Below, piece by piece: positions 10,168 through 20,341 of a stretch of DNA of 64,000 nucleotides. The stretch spans positions 5,367 to 69,366 of the forward strand of contig CAJNOL010000543.1 in assembly GCA_905250125.1 (NCBI GenBank), given 5' to 3'. Made by a program: the position numbers and the translations under genes. Source of the DNA: Rotaria sordida (lineage: Eukaryota > Rotifera > Eurotatoria > Philodinida > Philodinidae). Numbering within the stretch: the stretch's first letter is position 1; every line of letters starts with the position of its first letter. The notes beneath the pieces were generated by a model that had not been told where the DNA came from, did no database searches, and was given only the letters and a program-made list of their open reading frames with translations.

Positions 10168-11199
10168 ATGTCCTCGACATCTCTTGAATTCATATCATAT
10201 CTACCTAATATTCAGCTGCTAATCATTGATTACGACCGTCTTGTTCAAAAGAATCGCGAAGAACTGGATAGACTTTACCATGCCTCAATCGAAGTGGGAT
10301 TCTTCTATCTTAAACTTCCGAATCAACTCGATCCAACTACCATGTTTACACTCGCCGAACAACTTTTTGAACTACCATTGGACACGAAAATGAAATATGC
10401 TATGGATGGTAAAAATGGAGTCTATTTCGGTTACAAGGCTGTGGGTACGATGTTCACCGATAAGAAAGGCACTCCGGATAAAATCGAATTCTGGAACATT
10501 TCAAAGGATGAAATTCTGCTACAAGATAGAATCACCTATCCAGAACCGATCATGAACATCAAATCTACTGTGAAAGAATACATGAGAAGATCGCATGAAA
10601 TTGTTCTTATCATTCTCGAGGCGTTATCCATAAAATTGGGGCTTGATTCACTAGTTATACCTGACTTGCATAGACTCATACAACCCAGCGGTGATCAATT
10701 AAGACTCACCAAGTCCACAATGTATCCAAATCAAATGTCATCTACGCAAGATGTGGCTTTAGGTGCACACACCGATTTTGGCTCAGTGACGATTCTTTTC
10801 AATCGTTTGGGTGGCTTGCAAATATTGACACCGAATGGAGAATGGATGAATATTCAACCATTGCCTGGGCATGCTATTGTCAATCTTGGTGATGCGCTGG
10901 TTAAATTGTCTGGTGGTCTCCTCAAATCAAATATCCATCGCGTAGTAAATATGTCTGAACTCAACGAAGCTGTCAATCGTTACAGTGTGATGTATTTTGC
11001 CCGACCAGAAAACGATGTCCTCATGAAGAGTCTTATGTGTGATGACAAAGAAGAGCAACACGAAGATCATGCGTTGACAGCTCAAGAATGGATTGCAAGA
11101 CGAGTAAAAAATTACCAAACTGCGAACTATAAAGATGAGACAACGTATGAGATCAGTAGAGGAACAGAAGGATCTCGTGAGACGAATGTCACGATGTAA
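10168..11199 (+). CDS. 2-oxoglutarate/Fe(II) dioxygenase, IPNS-like
   Basis: Intronless 343-aa member of the isopenicillin-N-synthase-like 2OG-Fe(II) oxygenase family. An N-terminal DIOX_N-type part (about 17-125, with VGFFYL) precedes the double-stranded beta-helix core. Metal ligands are His201 and Asp203 in GAHTDFGS and distal His257 in SNIHRVV; Arg271-x-Ser273 (NRYSVMY) is the usual 2-oxoglutarate clamp, so all key residues are present. The first ATG in a sensible context is at 10168; the frame runs 12 codons further up but only to a TTG. Family members oxidise small molecules such as secondary metabolites, hormones or fatty-acid derivatives; the substrate cannot be read from sequence. 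It is probably cytosolic, as no signal peptide is seen. The closest style is fungal/plant/bacterial rather than animal, and with no introns and telomere-like DNA 300 bp downstream, horizontal acquisition is inferred. Confidence 0.9.
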   Translation: MSSTSLEFISYLPNIQLLIIDYDRLVQKNREELDRLYHASIEVGFFYLKLPNQLDPTTMFTLAEQLFELPLDTKMKYAMDGKNGVYFGYKAVGTMFTDKKGTPDKIEFWNISKDEILLQDRITYPEPIMNIKSTVKEYMRRSHEIVLIILEALSIKLGLDSLVIPDLHRLIQPSGDQLRLTKSTMYPNQMSSTQDVALGAHTDFGSVTILFNRLGGLQILTPNGEWMNIQPLPGHAIVNLGDALVKLSGGLLKSNIHRVVNMSELNEAVNRYSVMYFARPENDVLMKSLMCDDKEEQHEDHALTAQEWIARRVKNYQTANYKDETTYEISRGTEGSRETNVTM

Positions 11200-11494
11200 T
11201 GCGTAACATGATTGAGATATGTTTTTTTTAGCAACACCAATTTTCATTCATGCTTATGCATAGACTACCGAAATGAAACTCCGAGCAATGATATCGTCTT
11301 GAAGAACAAAATAACTTTTGTGTTTGGTAAAGGTAGTCAGATTACATCTGTTAACTGATTGTGTTATTAATACTTTAGACATACCTTGATCTTCCTCAGA
11401 TCTAGCGAAAAGATAGAAATGGAAAGTATGTATGTCAGTATTGGACTTTGATTGAGTACTGCCTTCCAAAAGCAAATATGTTTTTACAAGAATC
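11200..11494. other. Intergenic, 3' flank of dioxygenase
   Basis: AT-rich non-coding sequence. Open frames on the minus strand that enter the following G-rich tract are produced by the repeat. Confidence 0.4.
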
Positions 11495-11756
11495 GACGGT
11501 GTGAGTGTGAGTGTGATGGAATGGGGTGGAGTGTGGGTGTGAGCGTGAGTGTGGTGGGGTGGAGTGTGGGTATGGGTGTGAGTGTGGTGGGGTGGAGTGT
11601 GGGTGTGGGTGTGGGTGTGGGTGTGGGTGTGGGTGTGGGTGTGGGTGTGGGTGTGAGTGGGGTGGGGTGGAGTGGGGTGGGGTGGAGTGGGGTGGGGTAT
11701 GATGAGATGGAGTGTGGGTGCGGGTTTGGATATTCTTCTCACCTACACCCACACCC
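11495..11756 (+). repeat. Interstitial telomere-like tract with (TGTGGG)9
   Basis: The plus strand is a G/T tract: degenerate GTGAGTGTGG units (11495-11597), nine perfect TGTGGG hexamers (11598-11651), then a G4-prone array of a 15-bp unit GGGGTGGGGTGGAGT (about 11656-11700), and finally a TTCTTCTCACC spacer with an opposing CACCCACACCC strand (about 11731-11756). TGTGGG is, from memory, the bdelloid telomere hexamer. The open frames on both strands through this region (His/Pro or Gly/Val repeats) are artefacts of the repeat. It could be a relic of telomere addition at a break, or a simple satellite. Confidence 0.85.
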
Positions 11757-11964
11757 AATCAAATCATTGGACTTGGACTATCAAGCAATGATGATACTCC
11801 ACACCGAACTGATTGTTGTAATTCAAATGATAGTTTTCATCTTCAATCTACTGAGTTGGGAAGAAAATAGATTCATTTAAAGTCTAAAATAACGGAAGCT
11901 GATTCTTGTAAAATACCTTTAGAAATGACATCGTCAAAACATTTTTAGGAGGAAATACATCCTA

Positions 11965-12770
11965 TTCCGCCCCCAGAATCAGTTCCATTCGATTCCAGAA
12001 TTCAGGAATCATCGAACTAACTCGGCTTATTCAACAACGATCGAGTTCCCTCAATTTCCGGAATTATTTCTCATCCTCACTCTCAGCTTGTCTTGTGTAG
12101 TTAAAGAGAAATATGTTAAATAGGCGAGCGATTCCCGAACAGAAGTCCGGGAATTGGATGGAAGCGGAATTAGACGGAATCTGACGGAATTTTTAGGAAT
12201 TCCCAGCAATTCCGAGCAATTCCGCCCAATTCCGTAATTCCATCCGATTCCGGAATTGTACGGTATTGCATGCGATTCTGGAATTCCATCGTATCCTCAC
12301 CAACTTCTTGTTTTGTGTAGTTAAACATAAATATGTCAAACAAACGAGCAATTCCGGAACGGAATTCCGGGAATTGGATTGAAGCGGAATTAGACGAAAT
12401 CTGACGGAATTTCTAGGAATTTCTAGGAATTCTGAGCAATTCCACCCAATTCCGTAATTCCATCCGATTCCGGGACTGTACGGAGTTGCTGAGAATTTCT
12501 AGAAATTCCGTCCGATTCCGTCTAATTCCGCTTCGATCCGATTCCCGGAATTCCGTTCCAGAATCGCTCGTTTGTTTCACACATGTTTCTTTAACCTGAC
12601 AAGACAAACTGAGAGTGAGGATGAGACGGAATTTCGGAATCGAACGGAATTCCGGAATCGCATTTCGAAACTCCGGAAATTACAGGAACTCGATCGTTGT
12701 CAAACAAGCCGAGTTAATTCAATGATTCTGGAATTCCAGAAATCTGATGGAACTGATTCTGGGGGCGGAA
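11965..12770. mobile_element. GGAATTCC-rich foldback element
   Basis: The outer arms are inverted copies: CCGCCCCCAGAATCAGTTCC near 11967 matches its complement ending at 12768, and the match continues inward ('gaactaactcggcttattcaacaacgatcgagtt' against its complement near 12690). The inside is packed with the palindromic GGAATTCC motif. Two direct copies of a ~205-bp block (about 12110-12300 and 12315-12490) and an inverted third partial copy (12500-12610) are visible. No transposase frame; open frames are repeat artefacts. A clear target duplication was not found. Confidence 0.75.
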
Positions 12771-13599
12771 TTGATTCCGGAATGTACAACATCGCCGAAT
12801 AGGATGACTACTCTTTTAGGATGTTCCACTGCCTAGGTTAACAATATTGTCTTGATTTTTGCCTGCAAACATACCTCGAAATGTTGTTTTTTCGAAAGCA
12901 TCAAGCATGCCATTGTATTGCCGTTAATGTGTATCGAAGCAACGCCACTTTATTTGAGTATTTGCTCTGTAATGTTTTTGAAAATAGCGAAAAATCAGCT
13001 ATTGAAATCTACGTTCTCAGTTTGGTTTACGGCTTTTTTCTGCGCAAATGAAAGCAGTCATTCGAGTGTACTGCAGTTAGATAAATAAAATTGCTGCTAA
13101 AAAGAAAGAATACATACCTGCTTACGCATGCTCTTCGCTTCACTTCCTGATTTAAGCCATACCTAATCGTGCTTCTTCAACCAATGTCGAAGAGAAAAAG
13201 AACCTATTGAGGTTGCTAAATCATGTGAAAGGTAAATACATCTCCTCATATTGCTTATGGCGATAACAAAGATGATTCGGTTATCGTCATTATTTTCTTT
13301 TATGACCATGTTTGCACAGCAACTTTTTGAAAGCCTTTATACTTATTATTCAACATTCACTTTTTTACCCTCTAATGCACACAGTTCACAAGTGAGGCTA
13401 GAGGCAAAAACATCGTTTAATCAGACTGATGTCATACACACTGCCGTTCTAACACGACTGCTAGCGAGCACGAATAGATATAAATACACGTAATTGGTAT
13501 TTATTCTTTCTATTCTGCAGCTCGTATAATCGAAGCAGTGATAGAAGACAGCATCGCCTTTGAAAGCCAATAGTATTTCGGAAACACAACATTTTTCAA
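12771..13599. other. Intergenic, upstream of Cys-rich gene
   Basis: AT-rich sequence with short open frames that do not look like protein genes. The last 100-200 bases should hold the promoter of the gene starting at 13600. Confidence 0.4.
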
Positions 13600-16391
13600 A
13601 TGAATACAGTAAAACGATTTCGGTATACGATAATCTTAGCAATGTAAGTAATTGTATCACACTATTCGGATGATCTCACACGAATGCATTTCTAGGTTCT
13701 TTGTCTACGTGACCGAAGGTAAGAGAAAATGATTTGATTCTAATGTGTTAATGAGAATCCGATAGGAGTGCACAGAATCCTTCTTTTGTAGAGTATGTCT
13801 TTCTTTTCTGAAAGATTGCATTCAATGCAAATTGTTGTCTCTAGAGGCGATTTCTGTGACTTGTCCAACGTTCGTTTTTCTATAAATTTTATTCTAGGTC
13901 AAGATTCGACAAATGTTGCACTTACTACTTGTGGATGTTGTCCATCGGAAGAGTGTCGAGCGAAATCAGTGCCTTGCTCGACTAAAACGGACTGCGAATG
14001 CTTGTTGATGACGATGACCGCAGGTGGAATGTGTGCCGATACTGTCATATCTTGTCAAACTTTGACTTTATGCGAAAGTGATAATAAGACATGTTCAACA
14101 CCCAATACTATTTGTGTCAATAATACTCGATGCAAGGTTCCTGTATGCTATCCGATTGAACGTGCTTCTCTTCAAAGGTGTCCTCCGCTGAGTTCAAACA
14201 TACTAACTATCACTGCAAGTGAGTTTCTAAATTGTAGTACTAATATGAATGGTAGAAACATCCTTCTGCTATGCCGTTTCGAACATGCATTTGCTACAGG
14301 ATACTTGATATTGTGCACACTTGTAGGCTGATATTGAGAATGATCAAGCTGGATCAAAACACAGTTAGTACTCTTTATTAAACTGTGTCGTTCTGTGAAA
14401 AGCTTTCTCGCAAATAAGTGCAACACTTTAGATGGAAATAGTTATAAAAACATCTGAAACCACTTGATGCTTTTCTAACTTAAGTACGAGTAAATTCTTC
14501 CTTGGAGATATTCACGTAGATCATTGTTTTCTCTACAGTTCGAAACAAAACTTCAACAGTAATACTGAGTAAGATTCTGACATGATATCAACATCCTTTG
14601 ATTTGACAGAAGTTTTCTTTTCCTGCAAATACTAATTTCGCTGTATTATTTTGTTTCTTCCATTAAGATTCAACAACCAGAATGCCAACGACATCAGAAA
14701 CTACAACAACGTCTACGTCAAGCAGTAAGACACAGAAGCCTTAAGCAATAATTCCCTTCATCTCTCCACAGATCATTGGTTTAAAAAATGAGAAGTGGTA
14801 GAATGAAACCATGAATCAGGTCAATCTACATTTTCTTGAATCATTCAAACATATAATTACCATATATGATGAAGGTTTATCAGTAAACAATGTTCAGCCT
14901 GTAGGCGGATATTTCATTTGATAGGAAGTAGTAGTAGGTAATTTCCCTCTATTCATAGTTAATTGCGATGAGAAAGGAGTCAGATTTCCCCTACTCCGAG
15001 CATGAGTTCACTTATTCATAACAGGTCAATGTAGTTGATCGATAGACATGTATCCCAAAATTTTGTCTTTGATTTACCGGCGGAACTCTCGACGAAAACA
15101 AAATGAACCTGAAAGAAAGACATTTTGTTTTCGTGTTTTTTTTCTCATAAGTTTGGTAAAAGGCAGGTCAGCATCTGGTCTGATTTGGAGTCATTATTTA
15201 TTATCACTCCTACATTATGTATTTGATGCGGAATTTCATGCTCAATCTTTTTTGCATCGGGATCAACCTATTCTACACATGGAGAGAGGTTCTTCTAGTC
15301 AAAATATGATTGATTTTGGTACGATGAGCCCAAAGAGGCCAGTATTCAGTACAAAGGCAGCAATGATATGAATGATCAGTTGTACAGAATTCAAGAGCAA
15401 TAAAAGCTCAATTGAAGTGAAATTTAGAAAAAACTCGGTATAGATCGATTTGCGAATGTAGTGTGGTTATGGACTTCAAAAATGCTATAATGTTGCATAA
15501 AGTCAGAGTTTGATGAAAATGGGATTTCCTATAAATCATTCGATGTGCTGTTGGCTGCTTTACAAAACAATATGGGTTGCCTTTTTGACTCAAGAAGGAT
15601 CACCTGATCCTAGAGGATTCTTTATATCAGTGCTATAAGAATATACAAGCCAACTATTAAGATTGTGGTCTGGAGAAAGGATTCATTTTCGAGAACTTAG
15701 AGTGGAATGCACCACTGAAATACACTATTGTAAGGAAAACCAATGGTATTTTGCCTGTAAGTACGTCTGAGTACACTCAAAATCGACTGATCCTATTATA
15801 TATATTTGAATATGTTATTTGATTGACGCTCATCTTCACACTTGATATTTGTACGAATAGCCTCACTGGGTTCCTTTCATTTTAAATTCAGAATCAAACT
15901 TCTTTATACGTTGCATAGGTGCTCTCTCGTTGTACGGTGTCCAACTCAATTTGAATCCTGTATCATTGCCATATGGATGGTCGCTATGCTACAATGGCAC
16001 TTATAATGTCATCCTTAATACGACTGCTCTAACATCGATCCTTAGTACGTGTAATAAGGCCAAGCTCTTGCTTGGGTGTCGTCCAAAAGGCAATATTTCC
16101 CTGACTGTGGCTGCCATGGGACTTCGCGCTGACGTTTTGTACAACTGTAGCACAAATAGTAGTTGCACAAGGGTAGCCAATGGTGTTGGTTGGTATTACT
16201 CCAACAACTATTCATGGGGCTTTGTAAACGGCAACGATACGGTGGCACGCAACAGCTGTGATACGCAAACAACAAATACTACCTATAGGCTTTGCTGGCA
16301 TACAGATCAGAGCAGCGGAGGCTGGCGCTGTGGTGCATCAGTGAGTCTTAACAGTGATAACATGGAACGGGTCATTTATCATGCTGCTTGA
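13600..16391 (+). CDS. Secreted Cys-rich two-domain protein, function unknown
   Basis: I assemble five exons: 13600..13643, 13696..13718, 13898..14218, 14668..14724 and 15919..16391, totalling 918 bases (305 aa) with matching phases. Exons 1-2 together encode a clean signal peptide (MNTVKRFRYTIILAMFFVYV); exon 3 a Cys-rich domain with about 17 cysteines (starts TTCGCCPSEEC); exon 4 a Thr/Ser-rich linker (PTTSETTTTSTSS), probably O-glycosylated; exon 5 a C-terminal domain rich in Asn, Trp and Cys (YGWSLCYNGTY, LLLGCRP, NGVGWYYSNNYSWGFVNGND, CWHTDQSSGGW). Many NxT/NxS sites fit an extracellular glycoprotein. I do not recognise either domain as a named family; a lectin-like or surface-binding role is a guess. 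The last intron is 1.2 kb, so exon 5 could belong to a separate gene, though the phase fit and the linker argue for one. No enzyme motif is seen. Confidence 0.65.
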
Positions 16392-16584
16392 ACTAAAAGT
16401 CTGATTGACGTTTTCACAAAACATACAATAAGAACGTTTGATTAAAATACTTTATCGTATTTGTTCCTAATTCCAATAAATGAGAATGCTTAATAGAACT
16501 AATCAGGCTCGATTCACTGTCTCGTCAAGAAATAAAAGCTCATATCATGTTGTCGATTGTCATTGTGGTTGTGACAAGGATAAA
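16392..16584. other. 3' flank, nothing recognised
   Basis: Short AT-rich flank with an AATAAA-like signal near 16475. No further gene is supported. Confidence 0.4.
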
Positions 16585-16745
16585 AAAAGTATACTTCTGA
16601 AGTACAAAGAAGGACAAAAGTACGGAGAAGTATTAAAAAAAGTATCGAAAAATACAAAGAAGCATTCAGAAATATCAAGAAATACCGAGAAGTGCAGGGA
16701 AGCATCGAGAAGTATAAAGAATGTTTACAGGAAGATGAGACAATT
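16585..16745 (+). repeat. GAAGTA(C/T)AAAGAA minisatellite
   Basis: A degenerate purine-rich tandem repeat with a unit of about 11-12 bases ('gaagtacaaagaa', 'agaaataccga'). The frames across it give Lys/Arg/Ser-rich peptides on one strand and Phe/Leu/Tyr-rich ones on the other, both artefacts. A second copy of the same repeat lies at 17845-17985, on the far side of a foldback element. Confidence 0.7.
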
Positions 16746-16974
16746 TTTGTTAGCTTCGGATATTTATTAAAAAGAAAAAGTAAAGAAAACCATGACAAAA
16801 TAAACAGTATCAATATTAATATTTTTTTGTTTGTTGCAATGATACGGGAAAGACAATTACTTGATAAACGACTGCGTCCATCAGTTCAGAACCAACATGG
16901 GAATTGTTTATGAAAATATTGATAATTCTTATTGATTGTGATTTTGAAGTATGAGTCTTTTAAATACTGGCAAA

Positions 16975-17621
16975 TTTTATCTAACAAGGAAACCTATCCA
17001 ACTGATAAATTCCATTTGAATTCATATTTTATCCTTAGATAAGGCTCATAATGTGCACAAAAATTCTAATAGAGCTTGTGCCATTAGGCCTTTCTTCTCG
17101 AATTATGGTCATTTTACTGAATTTCCTGCCTATCATAGAATATTATTAGAAAAACCTTAACAAGGAATTTTCGCCTGGAAATTTCTCCGATAATAGACTT
17201 AATGGTCTTTATCATATCCTGGAAGTTTCAGGTCAAACTAATAGTTCTCTTCCGAGATAATACATCTGCAAAAACTACTACTTTCTCACAAAAGCTCCGA
17301 AAATAGTCCATTTTTGAAATATCTCATATCTTAAGAGAAATTCATCCGTTTGAGCAGAAACTTTTAGGATAAAATAAGGACCACAAGATCTATTATTAGA
17401 GAAATTTTCAGACGTAAATTTCTTGCCAAGATTTTTTTTAATAATACCTTGCGATAGGCTGAAAATTCAGTAAAATAACCATCAATTAAGAAGAAAGACC
17501 TAACGACACGAACTCTTTTAGGATCTTTGTCTACATTACGAGTCCTGTCTACGAGAAAATAATGGGTTCAAACGGAATTTATCAGTTGGATAGGTTCCTT
17601 CGTGAGAGTTTAATGCCAGTA
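16975..17621. mobile_element. Foldback (long inverted repeat) element
   Basis: Arms of about 310 bp are inverted copies around a centre near 17298. Matched pairs include TACTGG (16975) with CCAGTA (17616-17621), 'aacctatccaactgataaattcc' near 17000 with its complement near 17570-17600, and 'ggtcattttactgaattt' (about 17107) with its complement near 17465-17485. No protein is encoded. It shares internal motifs with the elements at 1406, 37884 and 48509. Confidence 0.8.
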
Positions 17622-17844
17622 AATTTTTTTTTGGCAAACTCATATTTTCATGTTTGTCGTCGTCGTCCGTCATCGATCGTTTTGTCGCCAAACTCTAGCA
17701 ATTATTGATTATCTTTGTCTTTTCCTTCCATAATATTATTATAACTTTCTGCATCTAATTACAAATCATGTATGATAAAGAAAGATTGATTATATTACTC
17801 TTTCATTTCTTGAGCAAAAGAAATGCAAAAAGCTATGTAGGAGC
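17622..17844. other. Spacer, nothing recognised
   Basis: Low-complexity AT-rich DNA between the foldback element and the second copy of the purine-rich minisatellite. Confidence 0.4.
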
Positions 17845-17985
17845 AAGTACGCATATGAAAATTTATGAAGACGTTTAAGGAAGTACGGAGAAATTTGATG
17901 AAGTATAAAGAAGTACGAAAAAATATAGGGAAGTATGAGGCAGTACGGAAAAATACAAAGAAGTATGTAGAAGTACAGAAGTATC
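17845..17985 (+). repeat. Second GAAGTAC minisatellite
   Basis: Same degenerate unit ('gaagtacggagaaat', 'gaagtataaagaagtacg') and same strand as 16585-16745. The two copies bracket the foldback element, so the element may have inserted into one original array, or the array was duplicated. Confidence 0.7.
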
Positions 17986-18124
17986 TCTTTTGTTCTTGGA
18001 AATAACGTGACGTTTTTTCCTCAACGAACATCTTAGTGCAAAAAATTGCAGTAAAAAGAGACCTGGTACTTCGTCTTCTACTATAAGTAGCAATTTCATT
18101 ATTTGTTTATTTTTTAATGAAAAT

Positions 18125-18310
18125 CGAGGATGTAGATGTGAGTGTGGGTGTAGGCGCGAGTGTGGTGGGTGTGGTTGTGATGGATGTGGGTGTGGGTATG
18201 TGGATGTGGATATGTTCTCTTCACTCTCACCTATTCAGACCCACACCGCCACACCCACCCACCCACATACTCACACTCATCCACACACCCACATCCACAC
18301 CAACACCCGT
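18125..18310. repeat. Large telomere-like G/C hairpin
   Basis: About 90 bases of G/T-rich sequence (repeated GTGTGGGTG, GATGTGG) are followed by a TTCTCTTCACTC spacer and about 90 bases of C/A-rich sequence (CACACCCACCCACCCACA and similar). The whole can fold into a long hairpin. The open frame across it is an artefact. Confidence 0.7.
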
Positions 18311-18439
18311 GAGCACACCCTGAGATACACCTAGTCGAAAATAGCAATTTTGCAACATATCACCCAGTCGCCCTCCACAAGTCCTCAACCCTTCCACAAA
18401 TACCTAATCCAGGCAAAATCTTGGCGAACGATTCCGCAG

Positions 18440-19065
18440 CAAAAACATTAATAAAAAATATTAATAATTAGTATTGCAGTAGTGATACCAAATGCATCGA
18501 AATTTTTGAATCTGAGAAGGTTTCTCAGGAGATGCGTAATACACCCTATTGATTCAGCTTCAGAAGGGCTGTCGATTCCACCTTTCATTCTCTCCTGGAA
18601 GACCTCTCCATAAAAAGAAGTTATTAAAAAATATTTATAATTAGCACTGTGGTGGTGACACTCAACACATCAGATTTGTTGAATCTCAGGAGGGTTCTCA
18701 GGAGACGTGTGATACACCATTTGATTCAGCTAGAGGGGAACTACCGATTGCACCTCTCATTCTCTGCCGACAAACTTTTTGAGACTGAAGAAACCCGATG
18801 TATTGAGTACCACCATCAGCATGATAATTATGAACACTTTTTAATAATATTTTTATGGAAAGGTTTGCCGGAAGAGAATGAGAGAAGAAATCGATAGCCA
18901 TTGTGAAGTTGAATCAAATGGCGTCTCACACTTCTCCCGGCAAATCTTCTGAGAGTCGCGAAATCCGATGTATTGAGTGCCACCGCCAGTATACTAATTA
19001 TTAATATTTTTTAATAACTTTTTTGTTATGGAGAGGTTTGCCGCTAGAGAAGCAGCGGTCTAATC
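18440..19065. mobile_element. Foldback element with doubled ~170-bp arms
   Basis: The left half holds two direct copies of a ~170-bp block (about 18450-18610 and 18620-18780: 'attaaaaaatattaataattag', 'gtggtgacac', 'gaatctcaggagggttctcaggagac', 'tacacc..ttgattcagct'). The right half holds two inverted copies (about 18780-18915 and 18915-19065). The order is therefore A-A-a-a around a centre near 18770. No transposase. Confidence 0.65.
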
Positions 19066-20341
19066 GAGAGCTCTGATATTTTGCGTCGATTGACGTGTAT
19101 TTGATGTGATAGGAAAGGAGCGGTGAGATCTTGGAATAGGTTCACATCATTTTTTGTGCAGTATATGAATCTGTTTTGGTGATTCTCGAGATCTACCATC
19201 TCGATAGATTGTTTCAGACAGAGAAGAGATGATCAATCGATAGATCAGATAATTCTACATTTAATGATGTATCTTTTAGGCCGAGGCAAAAGAATTGAGG
19301 TTTCATTGTATGAAAAGGCCTAACTAATTGTTCGGAAATGGAATCTTTTTGTAGCTTTTATTCAGAACTAGAGAATTCTATACTAGTTTTGTGCTCCGTG
19401 AGCAATTCCAGTCAAAACTTATCTATTGTCAGTGTTCGAAGTAGGATTTATCGAGTTCAGAGTTTTTAGATTGTGTTGGGTAAAATATGGAACAAACATG
19501 TTTGGTTGTTTATATCTGTGTTCTGATTGATGTTTATGGTAGCTTCACATCAATTAAATTACTGCGTGAAAAGCCGTTAAAAATGTCCTTTTTTAACAAT
19601 GAAAAACGCGTCAGAATTTACAAACGCGTTAATTTTGTGCAACTTTAACGCGTGTACACGGTCACATTTGTGGCATATTTAGTCGTAAAATCATGAAATT
19701 TTTTAACGAATTTTCACGTCACACGCCTTCATTAAATTGGCAAATATTTTTAAATGAACTTCTCAATTTCAATATTTGATTTCTTTTTTACACTGTATGA
19801 AATATGAATGAATATTTGATTAAATGATCAAATACGATTCAAAATTCATATAAAAGTTAACAATTTCAAGATATTGGTGAATCAATCAAATGAATTTTCA
19901 CCAAAAATCTTTTACATAATTGGTTTATTAGATGCAATATCGAATATCATGTCTGTATTCGGTATGTTTTTACAGCCTGATCGTACAAACAATAAATAAC
20001 AATTCAAGTCATACAGATTTATTCAAAAAGAAATCTCAATACAAATCTACTGTTCACCCATGCTAAGGAAAAAAAAGAGTCTATTTATTTTTGCTATGTA
20101 TGGATTAGTATATCACAAATCTACTGTAAAGCAATAGGAAAAGAAACATATTTAATCATAAGATAAACGGATATAAAACCATGAGCAATTCCTGTAATAA
20201 TTCATAATTATAGTAGTACTAAAGATCAGATGTACACTGAAAGAAAAACAAAGAAAAAATGACAATATAGTCTATGTCGGAAAGTAAAGCACACACACAA
20301 ATGGATACTGGTTTTGTTATTTTTGTTTCATCAACCTCTAA
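19066..20341. other. Intergenic, nothing recognised
   Basis: AT-rich DNA containing a few ACGCGT motifs (19600-19650). It includes the 3' flank of the MDM1-like gene. No exon-like segment was found on either strand. Confidence 0.4.

Noticed and set aside
11254..11880. Long open frames on both strands rich in His/Thr/Pro or Gly/Val
   Set aside because: They are produced by the G/T-rich telomere-like repeat; no start context, splice structure or family resemblance.
12413..12802. Arg/Glu/Asn-rich frames
   Set aside because: Generated by the GGAATTCC repeat of the foldback element.
16480..16913. Lys-rich and Phe/Leu-rich frames
   Set aside because: Generated by the GAAGTAC minisatellite.
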